From: Chionis minor | Taxonomy: Eukaryota > Chordata > Aves > Charadriiformes > Chionididae | DNA length: 64,000 bases | Reading direction: 5' to 3' | Assembly (NCBI GenBank): GCA_013398295.1 | Contig: VZSF01000950.1 | Location: forward strand, 399,131 to 463,130 | Shown here: positions 13,634-25,724 of the stretch, piece by piece | Layout of the letters: each line of letters opens with the position of its first letter | How positions within the stretch are numbered: position 1 is the stretch's first letter | The notes under the pieces: model-generated | Seen by the model: only the letters and a program-made list of their open reading frames with translations | What the model was told of the DNA's origin: nothing | Databases searched by the model: none | Position numbers and translations under genes: made by a program

Positions 13634-13739
13634 TTCCCCTCTCTTTCCCTCTCTCCCCCCTTTCTACTTCTTTCTTTCTTGTCTTTTCTATCCCTCCCTT
13701 CCTCCCTGCTTCCTTTCTTTCTCCTTCCCTGTTTTGTCC
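13634..13739. repeat. Pyrimidine-rich tract, about 106 bp
   Basis: The plus strand is almost pure C and T, with only about four purine interruptions (near 13,666, 13,681, 13,690 and 13,708). It consists of mixed CTTT, CCTT and CCCT units rather than one exact repeat. Open frames on either strand here are composition artefacts. Such tracts can form triplex (H-DNA) structures in principle; nothing here shows that one does. Confidence 0.85.
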
Positions 13740-15657
13740 ATTTTGTGAAAAACAAAACCAACAAGCCAAACCAAATCCCCAAACTCCAACCCTAAAACTT
13801 GTTACACAGCTAATTCTTGAAATGGACTTGTAATGACTCAGGCTAGATGATTACAACAAAAATACTTACTTAACAGCACCATTTTTGATTGGTAAAAAGC
13901 TTCAGACAAGCCTGACTCATCAAAATGGTGATGTGACAATTTTCATTCATAGAGTTTATCACTGTAACTTAAGAGAAACACTAGCTTTGCTTATGTGACA
14001 GTACAAAACTCAACGCTAAAAAAATATACAAATGGTCAAACTGCCTAAATCCTCAAGGTTATCTCTTAATGACTCAACTTCTAGGACACAAGCATGGCTG
14101 TCACTTAAGTTTTTTAGATGAATATTTTTCAAGACTGAAGGTCCAATGAATATGATAATATACATCAAATATGGAGAGAAATTAAGAGAGTACATTTTAT
14201 CAGCTGAACTTTCTAAGAGATTTTCTGCACACCTGAGGCAACCCCAGAAGTAAACACAACAGATTTCATAGATTCAGTAACTACAGCATATTCAAGGCTT
14301 TCAAGTTGCTAATGATTCCTTACAACACCATGATCCCACATCTGGTTTTCTTTTTTCAAATACCTAAATTGACACCTTTGATTCATGTCTATTGTAGAAA
14401 TGTACATTGTCTCTCCATCTGTGCATTCTGTTGCCAATTGGTAATTTTAAGAATGTTAAACCTGAGTTGCCCCAGGGAAAAATTCATAGCAAATGTGCCT
14501 CAAAGCAAGAGAACCCAGTATATATAAACAGTCATAATTCTAGCATATTTCTGAGTAGTTGTTATGCTTTATACAAAATCTTCTCTGTTTCCAGAAAATA
14601 ATGTTTTATGGCTTTCAATTCTTTTGTTTATTTACTAATTCGGCTCCTGCACTAAATAAACCAGGAGATATATATGCCACAAAAGTGCAAAAAATCACAC
14701 CCTCTTTAGCCTGTTATATATTGCAGTAAAATAATATTTTTCTGGGAATAATCTCTCTCATGACAGAACTCATTGCAAAGACAGAAACAGAATTTAAGTT
14801 GGACAGATAAAGATATTACAACGAAAGATATGAATTAGAGGATAGTCAAGGAACAGACTTGGTTCTTGGATATTGTCATATCCATGATAATATCTGAAGC
14901 TTGAAGGAGAAGTGATCTCTCCATTTATACTCCTACACCCAATGCTAACCACAACGAACAAGTCGATGAAACAAAGCTTCTAAAAGAGAAAAAAATCCCA
15001 CTTTGGTTTACATGTTTGTATCTGCTGCTCATCCTGTGCTGACGTAGTAACAGCACTGTAATACACCATATTTTTCTAATAGGAGTTCCAAGGGCCTTCA
15101 ATTAAAATCAGAGTTTGAGTTTTCCAGATTCAATTTAAAGATATGAAAGACAGTCTTTTTCTTTCAGATGCTGCACTCCAAGGAGACAAAGTCCACAGAG
15201 TTATTGGAAGGGACAACGACAGGAAGGTACAAGATTTCAGTAGAGTTAAGCAGAATGGTTACTAACCAGCATAACACTAAAAATGCTTTCTTACAGCCAG
15301 GCCTGGACTTCAGAGCGGAATGAGATGATGATGCACTATCCAACTGTTTTTATTTGGAAATAAGAAATGGTAGCGTTTTCTTATTGTGGAAACTGAAGGC
15401 ATCACATTACCATGGGACCGTTTATGCAAGGTATACAGGAATAACAGGAGAAATAGTAATCAGAAAATGTGTCACTGACTTTGTGAAAACAAAAATTACC
15501 ATTTCTTCTCAAGACACAAAAAAGCATGTTCTCAGCAGTGACTGTATGGCTCTAAGTTCAGAGATTTTAATACCATGCACATTAAAAACTGTACCATATT
15601 ATGTTTTGTGACATAATTTCAGAAATCAGCAGTAGCTGAATGATTTTCATACCTTTC
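13740..15657. other. AT-rich DNA, no gene established
   Basis: No transposon was recognised. The only item of note is a short splice-flanked open segment at 15,168-15,226, treated among the findings. Confidence 0.45.
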
Positions 15658-15855
15658 CACAGAATCACAGAAAGGCTGAGAGTGGCAGGGACCTCTGGAG
15701 CTGATCTGGTCCAACCCTCTTGCTCAAGCAGGGCCACCTAGAGCCAGTTGCCCGGGACCATGACTTTTGATTATCTCTGCGGTGGGAGATTCCACAACCG
15801 CTCTGAACTAGTGCTCAGTCACCCTCACAACATGAAAGCGTTTCCCCCTCTGCAA
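15658..15855 (-). mobile_element. CR1 LINE, 3' end, minus strand
   Basis: Read on the plus strand it begins with the reversed CR1 tail (AGAATCACAG), then GGGACCTCTGGAGCTGATCT, GGTCCAACCC, GCTCAAGCAGGGCCACCTAG and TTGCCCGGGACCATG. These are the reverse complement of the terminal ORF2 region and 3' end of CR1. Similarity fades after TCAGTCACCCTCACAACATG, so the copy is 5'-truncated to about 200 bp. Point changes are moderate. Confidence 0.9.
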
Positions 15856-18479
15856 AGTGATAGTGTTAGATACAAATTAAGCATGATAGGTATCACATTC
15901 AAGGAGCATTTTCAAAAAGATCTGACAGGAGAAATGGTTAGGAAATAGGCCTCCTTACCGGTTTTAGCATCTACTACTGTTAACAGTTAACAGAATGCTA
16001 CTTTAAAGGGGAATTTTCCAGAAAGAAAGAAAGAAATCCTATGCTTTTCACCTACATTTTTATGTCTCCACAAGATACCTGAATGGATAAATCAAGATTT
16101 TTGAGAAAATTTTTACACATCTCTTTATCAGCTACATTTGAGTATAAACCAAAGTTATCACAGAAAACTCTGACATGCTTAGACAATTGTGGTGTTCTTC
16201 CATCCTTGTCACTTGAAAGCCTTTTTTACTCAAGTGGACTACACTGACACCAAAAGCAATTGGCGTGATTCTTCCACACTAGTTATTCCCCCTTCTGGCA
16301 GGGAAAACAGCTGCCATTTCTAATTCTACCCTCCTGTCTTGTTTAAGCTTCCCTTGGGGCATTCTGATGAAGAAAACCTCCTATACTCTCTCATATATAA
16401 CATACATGCGTCTAGGAAAGGGAAGGAGAAGGAAACAAAAGCCTGGCTACCGATACCACACAACTACATGGCTTCACAAAAAACTCAACCTCAGTAAGTC
16501 CCACACTACAAAAAAGTTTTCTGAAAGAAACAAAATGGTTCCTTTTATGCTTGTCAGATCTAAGTAGGATAATCCCTCTAAACAACCTGTAAAGATTTTT
16601 TCTTCAAATTTCAGTTTAAGAAAACCAGGAAGCTTGAAAATTGTTTTAAAGTGAATGCTACTACCTAAATGACACTAGTCAGAACTGCAGTAAGAGAAGC
16701 TTTATTCCCAGCACTTCAACCAGGAACTCAAATAAGCTCTATTATTTGTAATTTCTAATGAATAAAGATAATGATTTATAGCAAGGAGAAATACATCAGC
16801 AAGAGATGTTGGCAAAGACCTAATACATCATCTTGTACTCTGTCTTGTATAAGCTATGTATGCTACCTGTACAAAAGAAACTTTTGAAGAAAGTAGTGAC
16901 AGGACCAGTAATGGAATAACCTAGTGATGGCAAGCCACAAGGCTGTGCAAAGAGAAAAGACAGCCACATCTCATTCAGCAGCTCACAGAATCAGAAAAAG
17001 ATAATCTTGTTCCGGTTGCGAACTCCCCCTGCCTAATACCAGAAGGTAACAGATTTCTGGAACAGCAAAACATCGTGTCTACGTGGTTTGTGCCTGTGCA
17101 CACTAATGACATAATCCCATGAAGGTCTTGGAAGACTCCATATGCTCCTGAACATCATCAGTATTTCATCCAACTGCCAGGAAATACCTAAGAAATACCT
17201 GTGTCCTCAGTGCTGATCTATGCATAGAATTGCAATTGCTGTCAGTTGTCCCCTTAGCCTCAGCAGGAGACGCCTGTGCAGGAGATGTGACAGCTACAGC
17301 TCCGCAGGAGTCAGCATGTTGCCACACACTGAAAGGTACTTTCTCATTTACCTTTGGAAAACTTCCCCATTTATAAATAGAGGAAAGACACATCAAAATG
17401 CTGTTATCAAGATTCCAAGGTAACTCATTCAAATGTAGGTATTATTACCAAAATATGTTCAATGAATTACAACAGTTCTTTTTTTCTAACGTAGGAAATC
17501 TCCCTATTTCAAAGAATGGCTTGGGCATATCCTGGGGGTATCTAACTTGTGCAGTCAGTGAGACTATATTTTCTTCCTTATTTGTTGAGGAAGTTATAAT
17601 TTACAGAAAAATTGTAATTTTCCTTTAGTTTTAACACATGAATAGACAGGATAGCTGGATAGTTCAGGCAGTCAAATGCTGTACTAGACTAACTTAATTT
17701 TAAATAAATTTAAAGCTTTTCAGAGGCAGTCAGCACAAGTTGTGTGTCCCTCGCTCTTCAGAGGCAGTCCTTACAAGTTATGTGTTCCTCACTTACTGCT
17801 TCATCCTAAGTAAACAGAAGTTGTGCTTTGAATATATAAAATACTGTATAAATGAAGTACAATGAAAGGTCATGTTCTAAGCACCTCAAACTGCTAATAC
17901 AAAATAAGTAGACACCTTTGACTATAATTGCTCAGTGCCTCAGTTCCCCACCACTGAAAGATGGAACGTACGTTCTTCCACTGTAGTACAGTGTGTGCTA
18001 TTGGAAACTATCATGGGAAAGCCAATGAGGAAATTAAAAAAATCTATGTCAAACCACAAGTCAAGTGGTAATAATTAACAGAACCTGAGGCTGAATAAAG
18101 CAGTAAAGCAAATTACTGAGTAGCCAAGTGAATATGGAACCCTTTACACATTAAAGAAGGCAAATGCTGTGGACAATTGTGGTGTGATCATGTAACAGGA
18201 GATTATCTGAGTGTGAACATAAATAGGTTCCCAATAAATCTTAATCCCAATGACTCGATTTTTGAGCAACTGATTTAATAACTTTGAGTTACTTCTGCTC
18301 TCTTTCTTCAACCATTTAAAAAAATGGTAATATCATATTTGGTCCTATTGTCCAAGTTTCATAAAACAGAATGACCAGAGGAATGTCATTCAACTTCTCT
18401 GAAATTCACAAAGTTCCCATTTCCTTGCTTTCAAACAATTTTTTTACCAGCATCTTCATTTACCTCCTACTTCAGGGTT
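15856..18479. other. AT-rich DNA, no gene seen
   Basis: Unique-looking DNA with a short GAAA microsatellite near 16,020 and a diverged 38-bp tandem duplication at 17,719. Open frames reach 88 codons and have no domain-like content. Confidence 0.5.
17719..17794. repeat. 38-bp tandem duplication, diverged
   Basis: Copies at 17,719-17,756 and 17,757-17,794 share TTCAGAGGCAGTC, ACAAGTT and TGTGT blocks in the same order and differ at several positions, giving roughly 80% identity by eye. It is an old local duplication. Confidence 0.85.
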
Positions 18480-18800
18480 CTTTCCGTAGGCATTTATCTC
18501 TGATGTGAAAGCCTGTCAAATTCTTTTTGAAATGTAAGGATGCTACATCCTCTAAATTTTCCTTATCTTTCTTGCCACTAATACCTTCAAAGAACTCAAA
18601 CAGATTAGTTCAGCATGACCTCTTCTGCCTGAATTCATGCTGGATATCCTTTATCAAACTGTTCTACTAGGTGTTATTCTACCACATCTTTAAAATAGAT
18701 TTCCAAAGATTTTCTCACAATCGGGGCTGTGGGATATTGTTTCTTTATTTTTTTCTCCCTTCAGATAACTATTGTGCCATCTAAGAAACCTCAAGCATTG
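18480..18800 (-). mobile_element. Ancient CR1 LINE, reverse-transcriptase region
   Basis: The minus-strand translation keeps a CR1 reverse-transcriptase outline despite heavy decay. In order it reads SHSPDCEKIFGNLF (where NYRPVSLTSVPGKIMEQ is expected), then RQKRSC and TNLFEFFEGI (GFTKGRSCLTNLISFYDKV), then LEDVASLHFKKNLT and EFDRLSH (AVDVVYLDFSKAFDTVSH), which includes the region of the first catalytic aspartate. Stops and indels interrupt it. A second patch of the same strand and family lies at 19,960-20,110, so both may be one element. Confidence 0.8.
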
Positions 18801-19959
18801 TATCAAATATTTAATTAATCTTCATAACATTAAGTGAGAGTTGAGATGGGGCTTTTTCAACAGTAGATACTTTGCAGATTATGTATATATTTAATTATGG
18901 CTGTATCTATTCTCAATGTACTGCATCTCAGGGCTCTGCACAGAATTTCTCTACTTGTTTCTTGCATCTTTTGCTAGCACCCTATAGTTTCAGATAGTAA
19001 GTAAGCTGGCTCACGTTCTCAACAGATACCCAAGCCCTCTGGCACATTTTGTCCACATGCACTTTTTAAGCATCCAAGACTATTTGAGTTAGTGTTAGAT
19101 GGAAAAGAATGTGAAAGGGACCCATTCTCAGATCACCCCTCAGTGCCTGAGATTTTTACAACTCTTCTCCTGAGTTGCATTTCACTACAATTACACAGGA
19201 CTGTCAACAATTTTCAGGTATTTCTAGCAATACTTTCAGGACAAGAAGCTTACCTCGAAATACATCCCATCCCACCAGAGAGAGGAGCACACTAGCATTA
19301 AACTGTACATGAGCAGAGAAGGTAGGGCAAATAGGAGAATGGACACATGACAAGAGCAAGATACTGATCTTACAGACAAGAGACAGAGCTCATATGGAAA
19401 GTCAAACCACAGCAACAGACTTGGTCACTATTATGAACTATTCTAGTTCAAATTCTAGTTTTTCTCTTAAATTATGTGACGGTTTCTTACGTGATTTTAG
19501 CACCTCGCCTCTCAAAACCAATACCTACTTGCAAGAAATCCATATTTATCCTCTATAAATAACAAACCACCTCACACCACATCTTCAGCCTTAGTAACAC
19601 ACACTTAGACCTCGTTATCTGGTAACGAGCTTCTCTTTTTCTCAGCCTTTCCTTCCAATTAGGCAATCTACCTTTCATGGTTGCTTTCATCAGTTTACTG
19701 ATTTCTATTTCATTCTTTATGCTTACTTCTACAACATTAACACTAAATAATAGTGATCAGCCACTTTCCTTATTTCTTTGTATTTTAACGTTCTCAGTGT
19801 GTTCTTAATTCTGCTACGCTACAATTATTTCTTTTCTTTTTTCAGGTATTTTAGCTTTTCAATATGACTTCCAAGTATGGATTATTCAAGACTTTTAAAT
19901 ATCTTTTTACCTTCCAATGTGGATATTTTAGATGTTACTGAGTTTTCCTCACCTCATTC
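18801..19959. other. Probable decayed interior of the old CR1, unresolved
   Basis: This interval separates two CR1 ORF2 patches on the same strand. It is longer than the linker expected between endonuclease and reverse transcriptase, so it may contain later insertions. I could not align it residue by residue. A VADH-like peptide near 19,755 (minus) is too short to count. Confidence 0.3.
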
Positions 19960-20110
19960 CATTTGCTTTCAGAGTCTCTTTTTCTGAAGTCAAGTATTTT
20001 CCTACTACTGCTTACAGAACCCATTTTTGGTATATTGAATTCCAGGTGGTCTCCCAAATGAACTCTATTTATCATACTTGACTCATAGCCTGTAATTTTT
20101 TTATGTCTGG
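19960..20110 (-). mobile_element. Ancient CR1 LINE, end of endonuclease domain
   Basis: The minus-strand translation contains RVHLGDHLEFNI, then SSSRKILDFRKRD. This matches the layout at the end of the CR1 endonuclease, where a conserved SDH-type motif is followed by an LDFRRADF-like stretch. It lies upstream, in element direction, of the reverse-transcriptase patch at 18,480-18,800, which is the correct order for CR1 ORF2. The family call is by recalled motif pattern. Confidence 0.6.
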
Positions 20111-22979
20111 CGTGGCTTTTGACTTTATTGATTGTTCAGCGTTCTGCATCTAAGACTGAAATCGCATTTTTGGCTTAGGTTATACTGTCACAATGTCTGG
20201 TTGGCATTTCTGAGAGGGAATTTCCCTGCATGAGAAGCAGCAGCTTCTGGCCTTTTGTGCTCTCCTGTATCCACCTCTGACGGAGAATACTGCCACCTTT
20301 AATGAGTATGGAGTCCAAACAGGACATTCACTGACATTGCTGGAGGTGAGTCCCAGACCAAATGCCAAAGTTTGTTTATTGTCCCCTCACACATTATTCT
20401 CCTCTCTCTGTACTCTTTCTTGGGGTTTTTTGTTTGGGTTTTTTTTTTTTTTTGCACTGTTCCCTTCACACACTTTTGTCTCTTAAATTTCTATTTCCTT
20501 CTTTTCTGTTTAAAAACAAGAAAACAGTTTTTCCACCTCTGTCACTGCTCAAGAGGATGCTGTTCAGCGTCCAACACTGCAATACGCCCTAACTATGAGT
20601 CCCATCTCAGGGTTCACTCAGGACATCCTGTAGAGAAGCCAAAGAGGCTGACGGTGCCCTCACGTGGCCCCTTGGGCAACATATTCTTGGTACCAGCTAG
20701 ACCCTGCTGGGTGTACTGAGAAGCTCCTGCTAAGCTGTTGTGATTATGAAATCATTTGTGGGAACGCAGTGAACAAGAGTTGCTTGTCTTTATCCTTATT
20801 CTGTGTTCAGCTGTCACAAATAAATTTTTGGTGCCAACTGTTCAGTGTTTAAAACCACTGTTCTTTTTTCTGCTTTTGCTTCCTGCCAGATTTTCCTATT
20901 ACTCCTATAATTATCTACTTGAATGAATTTTTTACTACCAAGGTTAAATGGACTGGTTTAAACGAGTAAGTCATCACACAATCCAAAGACGGAATAGGTT
21001 AAAGCCTGATTTATACTAACTAACTATAATACCTATAGTTAAATTTGTTGATGATTATACTCATATTTTACAACACGAAAAAAGAACTACAAGAAGCACA
21101 TAATAGTATCTAATCCTTAAGAATGGAAGTATTATATTATTTTCCAATCAACTTTAAATACCGAAATCATATTAATCTACCCTGGGCAACTAGCCTGGAT
21201 ATAATAAAGTGTGACACTTGCAGGAAAAATAGGCTTTTCGGTATTATTCTTTATCCCTCTCTTTGGAAAGCAACTATAACACCAATGCATTCTTTCCAGT
21301 GCTTGTCTTTTTTCAGGGACAAACTCATATAGATGTATATACCCTCCTCCACACACACACTAGATATACCTTTATCTGAAGACACAGGCTTAGTATCATC
21401 AGCACAGTGTTCTTCAAACAGTTCTCCTAGAGCTCTTTCTGGGTTGGTACGTTGCAAATAAACATCTGAGCTACCAAGTTTATGATCTAGGGCAAACCCC
21501 CAAATCAGATCTCCACCGGGGACAGCCTGATTAAAGGAACAGTCTTGTACTCTGATTTCAACGGCAAACATCAGTTCTCGGTTCAGTAGAAGTGTCAAAA
21601 GCGTTAAAAAAACCCCTCCCTATCTGAAATGTAGAATACATTCCCTCCTTTGTTATATTTTTTCTTTGAGTAACGTTAAATACCTGAATTCCCAAAGGAC
21701 AAAAAAAAAATCCACAATAAAATATGTTAGTAAGAATTAATAAATCTTGTCCACAGTCCATTAATTTAATTTTTTTTTGGTAATCACATGAGACGTAAGA
21801 TTACAAAAAGACAGCAAATCTTTTTTAAAAGGGGAAAAAAACATCCTCGATTTGCTTTCTTTTTAAAGCTTCGCAGTCTTTTTGTATGTATAGAAACACC
21901 CTGGCAATAAGACAATTCTGTGTAAAAATCAGAGTTAAAATGTCACTCTTAATAAGATTTACTGTTCCTCTCGTAATTTATCACATTCAAAATGTAAACT
22001 TCCTAATGTGCTCACTGGATCAAAACCAAACAATGTTTATTTATTTATTTGTCTTGTACAGGCATGTTTGGATTTGGTTGTATCCCCGCAACAGTTTATG
22101 AATTATGTATGTAAAAAGCAAAAAAACCCTGTACCGAGTATGCACACATACACACACAAAACCCCCCAAAAAACCCTAAACATCAAGCTTATCACTTCTC
22201 TACCATTTGCCATGGAATAAAAAGATAAAAATTTTCAGTTCTGTCTTGGCCAGGATTGCTAATTCAGCTTGTAAAATCTAAAAGCAAACTCGTGTTTATT
22301 TGAAGTTCTAAAGAGTTATTTAAATTGCCCTCTTTAATGTTCCCTCTTAGGAATTCTACATCTTTCAAACACCTGTATGCATAAATATCGATTGTGTTAT
22401 ACAGAGGATATTTCTTCTTCTTGCACACAGTTCTTTGATTTAAATCAAAATGACATTAGGTAACTAAGTTTTAAAACTCTTTTTCTATGTTTGTGGGGTT
22501 TTTTTATATCCTTCAAAAAAGTGTACTTCCTTTGGTCAGTAACCATTAAAACGTATCTCATTTTCCCTTTAAAATAGCTAAATATGGATACAACTACTAA
22601 GTACAGAAATGAACAAGGAAGATTTTACATAATTGAGGACAAAATTACAGGCAATCAGTATATGGCTTAAAATCTGAGTAATTCACTTCATTTTTAGTAA
22701 GAATAACTGTTTTGGAATGAGTGGAAGGAGGATGTCCAGTGGGATGAGGATACAGAAACAAATAGTGATGTCCAAATTGGAAAAAATGATGTATTAAAGA
22801 AAAAGACATAGAGCTTACCAGGCACAAACCAAGAGATGGTGTAATCTCATAACTAAATACTAATGCAGCTAACAAAACATTACTCAATGACAAGTATCGG
22901 CAAGCGCATCAAGTGACTGTCCAACATCGTAACTAGGCTTCAGGAGGGTAAAAACATCTCACAGCCAACTAGAGATACG
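20111..22979. other. AT-rich DNA, no gene established
   Basis: Contains a 15-T run at 20,439-20,453, a short TTTA microsatellite near 22,038, an A/C-rich patch near 22,158, and a 115-codon minus-strand open frame at 21,251-21,598, discussed in the findings. No CR1 tail was recognised. Confidence 0.45.
20439..20453. repeat. Poly-T run (15 T)
   Basis: An uninterrupted run of 15 T follows a GTTTGGG-type T-rich lead-in. No retroposon body ending here on the minus strand was recognised. Confidence 0.9.
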
Positions 22980-23689
22980 TTAAACATATCTCAAAGACCA
23001 AGAGGTATTCTCACACAGCGCTTTTGGTGCCTTGCCAAGTACGGCGAAGAGCCCTTTAGCTGCAGCTCTGTGTCCCTGCACCCAAGGTGCCAGGGGAGTG
23101 TTTTCCAGAGCCTCTGTGGCAGCATCTTCCCCTGCTGTCCTCACGCAATTGCTCTTGTGCTCTTGTTCCCATGGCCTTGTCCTTGCAAAGCTCAACAGTG
23201 CTGTTACGGTGGTTTTCAGGGAAGTGACTGTCACTGGTCGCTCCTTCCTTGCCCTCTTTTCCCAGCCCTCCATTGCAGCTCTTGGTTTACATTTGGGCAA
23301 GCAGTATGTGCACGCAGAGAGCTTAACAGCCAAGCAGTGAGCAGCACCTTCTGCTGACCTCCACGTGCTCCAGTTGGCACTAGCAGAATCATATGCTGGA
23401 ACAATCATCTGGGAGTCTGAGTGGGTCCTCAAGAAAACTACATAGTTACTGTGGAAAAAATCCTATGGGGGAAAGCACCTGCTGCACTAGAGAGGACACA
23501 CAGAGGATGATGCTTGCCTGGGGTGCCCCTGGTGCTTCCCCTCTCAGCTGGACGGTGGGGGGGAGATTCCCCTTTCTCTCTCATTCCCTCTCCTCTCCTC
23601 TTTTCTTTTTTTCATTTTTCTCCCAAAGTAACTTCCACTGTTAAAGTCAATGTGTGCCATCAGCCATAGATCCCTTCTAGGCTATCTTG
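22980..23689. other. GC-richer block with long minus-strand frame, unidentified
   Basis: The block at about 22,990-23,400 is markedly GC-richer than its flanks and holds a 150-codon minus-strand open frame (22,980-23,432), the longest in the window outside CR1. The peptide is rich in Ala, Arg and Thr with no recognised motif. A CT-rich patch follows at 23,560-23,625. It directly precedes a CR1 3' end but does not resemble the CR1 sequence expected upstream of it, so it may be another, unrecognised element. Confidence 0.4.
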
Positions 23690-23976
23690 TTATCCCAAGT
23701 AACAAGCAATAGGACAAGAGGAAATGGCCTCAAGTTGTGCCAGGGGAGGTTTAGGTTGGATATTAGGAAAAACTTCCTTTACCGAAAGGGTTATCAAGCA
23801 TTGGAACAGGCTGCCCAGGGAGGTGGTGGAATCGCCGTCCCTGGAGGCATTTAAAAGACGGGTAGACGTGGTGCTGAGGGACATGGTTTAGAGGTGGTTT
23901 TGACACAGGTTTATGGTTGGACTCAATGATCTTGAAGGTCTCTTCCAAACCAAGTGATTCTATAATTCTATGATCT
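23690..23976 (+). mobile_element. CR1 LINE, 3' end, plus strand
   Basis: A well preserved CR1 end reads GCAATAGGACAAGAGGAAAT, CTCAAGTTGTGCCAGGGGAG, AGGTTGGATATTAGGAAAAA, GGCTGCCCAGGGAGGTGGTG and CCCTGGAGGCATTTAAAAG, then the 3' untranslated end TCAATGATCTTGAAGGTCTC. It closes with the tail GATTCTATAATTCTATGATC. The copy is 5'-truncated to about 290 bp. Its subfamily differs from the copies at 30.4 and 57.7 kb, as judged by the GTGGTGCTGAGGGACATGG segment. Confidence 0.93.
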
Positions 23977-25724
23977 TCGCGCATGTGAATTTGTCTCAAC
24001 ATTTTCGGTGTGACAGCTTGGTTACCTGCCCCAGCAGAAGACTGGCACTTCGAACTCAGAGAGACTCCACCACTCTTGTGTCCCTGCTAATAAAGTTTCA
24101 AGATGACCAAACCCCTTCTTTATTAGTGTTCTTCACTTCTCATTTCTTAACCACCCACAGAAATAATTTTGCCAAGAAAATTGTCTGAAGCAAAAGCCAA
24201 GTAGAGTCAAACATGATTTTGCTAAAATATAGATATGAGACTTCCAATACACTCTGCTGCATTCAGTGTATTTTTTTACTTATCCTGTAATTTCAACACA
24301 TATTCCCTTATTTTCTATACCTGAAATTGACAAGACAATTTAGAAGCCCACTTTGAATTATTACAAAACCATTGTGGTAAATGATAAGTGCTCATTTCCT
24401 TTCTAATCTGAATGTGTTGCCACAGTGAGAAACCTTATGAGTTGTCCTAGTTAGGAAAAAATGAGTAACAGAGGGCTTCTGTCATACAACCATGTACACT
24501 GGCAAAGACGACAAATGACAGAAGACAGTATCCATGTTTTCAACACACAACTTTTTTCCTCCTAACATCCAAATCAAAAGTCTTTTGCTGATATTGGCTT
24601 TTAGTAACATTCCTTTGGTCATCCATCATCACAGTGATTTCAGTAACATCATTGTATTGCATAATAATTTAGCTTAGGTTATTTACATATGCACTGAAAG
24701 CAAAATTCTACAAAATCTTCCTTATCGTAATTATCTGTTGTCAGCACAGAATGCATCAAAACTTTTCTGAGATTCTGGGCCTTCAGCTGTTTTGAGTAAC
24801 TACCACAGCTGCAGAAGTTTATTTTCTCCATAAGAGGAAGATTCTGGCCTCATAAGATAATTTCTTCAGTTGTGATACAAGTTTGAGGTCATTATAACTG
24901 AAAATATTTCAGAGAGGATGATCAAGTTTTTCCTCACTGGCAAGCAGTCAGGAAACTCACCTGGTCATCTTGACTACTACTCAGATCTGGTCCTCTCTTC
25001 TTTCAAAAGATGAGAGACCATAACATCAGATGTGTAATAGGAAACTCAAAAATGAACATGTATTTGAAGAGCATGCAAGCAAGACAGAAAAATAGAATGT
25101 CTAAAAAAGGAAGTATGACTGAAGAACAGTAAATAAGGAATTTCTCTTCCAGTACAAGACCAAGCGATCATCAAATGAAAAATTGTGGCTGATTCAAAGT
25201 AAGGTGGTCATTCCTCTGACAAGACATAAGTGAAGCTGTGGAAGGCCCTAAGACCTGGTAGCTGATAAAAATGTACATGAGTTTGAGGGGAGAAAAATTC
25301 AAAATGCATCACTTCTGGTCCAGAAAGTAAAAAGCATCCTGGGGAAGTACAGTACATATTTACCCTATTGTACTCCTTTTTCTAGACACGTGCTTATGAC
25401 TGGTTTTGAAGACGGAATACTAAGGTAAGTGGCCCTTTGCACTAGCTTAGTGTAAGGCTGCTTATATTAAGTACAAAACTGCACTGCTGTAAATCAGTGA
25501 ACCTAATCCTTTTTTATTATGAGGGATTACTGTGTAATAAAAATTATTTTGAACAGTGACATTTGAGATTTTATTAATATTACTTCTCAAGTTTGTTGGA
25601 CTGGAGAAAATATTTTATAACAAGTAACTATATCCACTTCAGCTTCCAAAATAAAAGAAGTTATAAGTTTCTCTGAACTAAGCACTTTCATTTTAAAATA
25701 CAGTATATATAGTAGAATCACCTT
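23977..25724. other. AT-rich DNA, no gene seen
   Basis: Unique-looking DNA without open frames above about 80 codons. No repeat was recognised. Confidence 0.5.

Noticed and set aside
13503..13833. Several open frames of 62-88 codons on both strands.
   Set aside because: They are products of the pyrimidine tract at 13,634-13,739, giving Ser/Phe/Pro/Leu-rich or Lys/Arg/Glu-rich peptides.
3400..24000. Search for full endogenous retroviral genes around the solo LTR.
   Set aside because: No gag, pol or env-like frame and no second LTR were found; only the solo LTR is supported.
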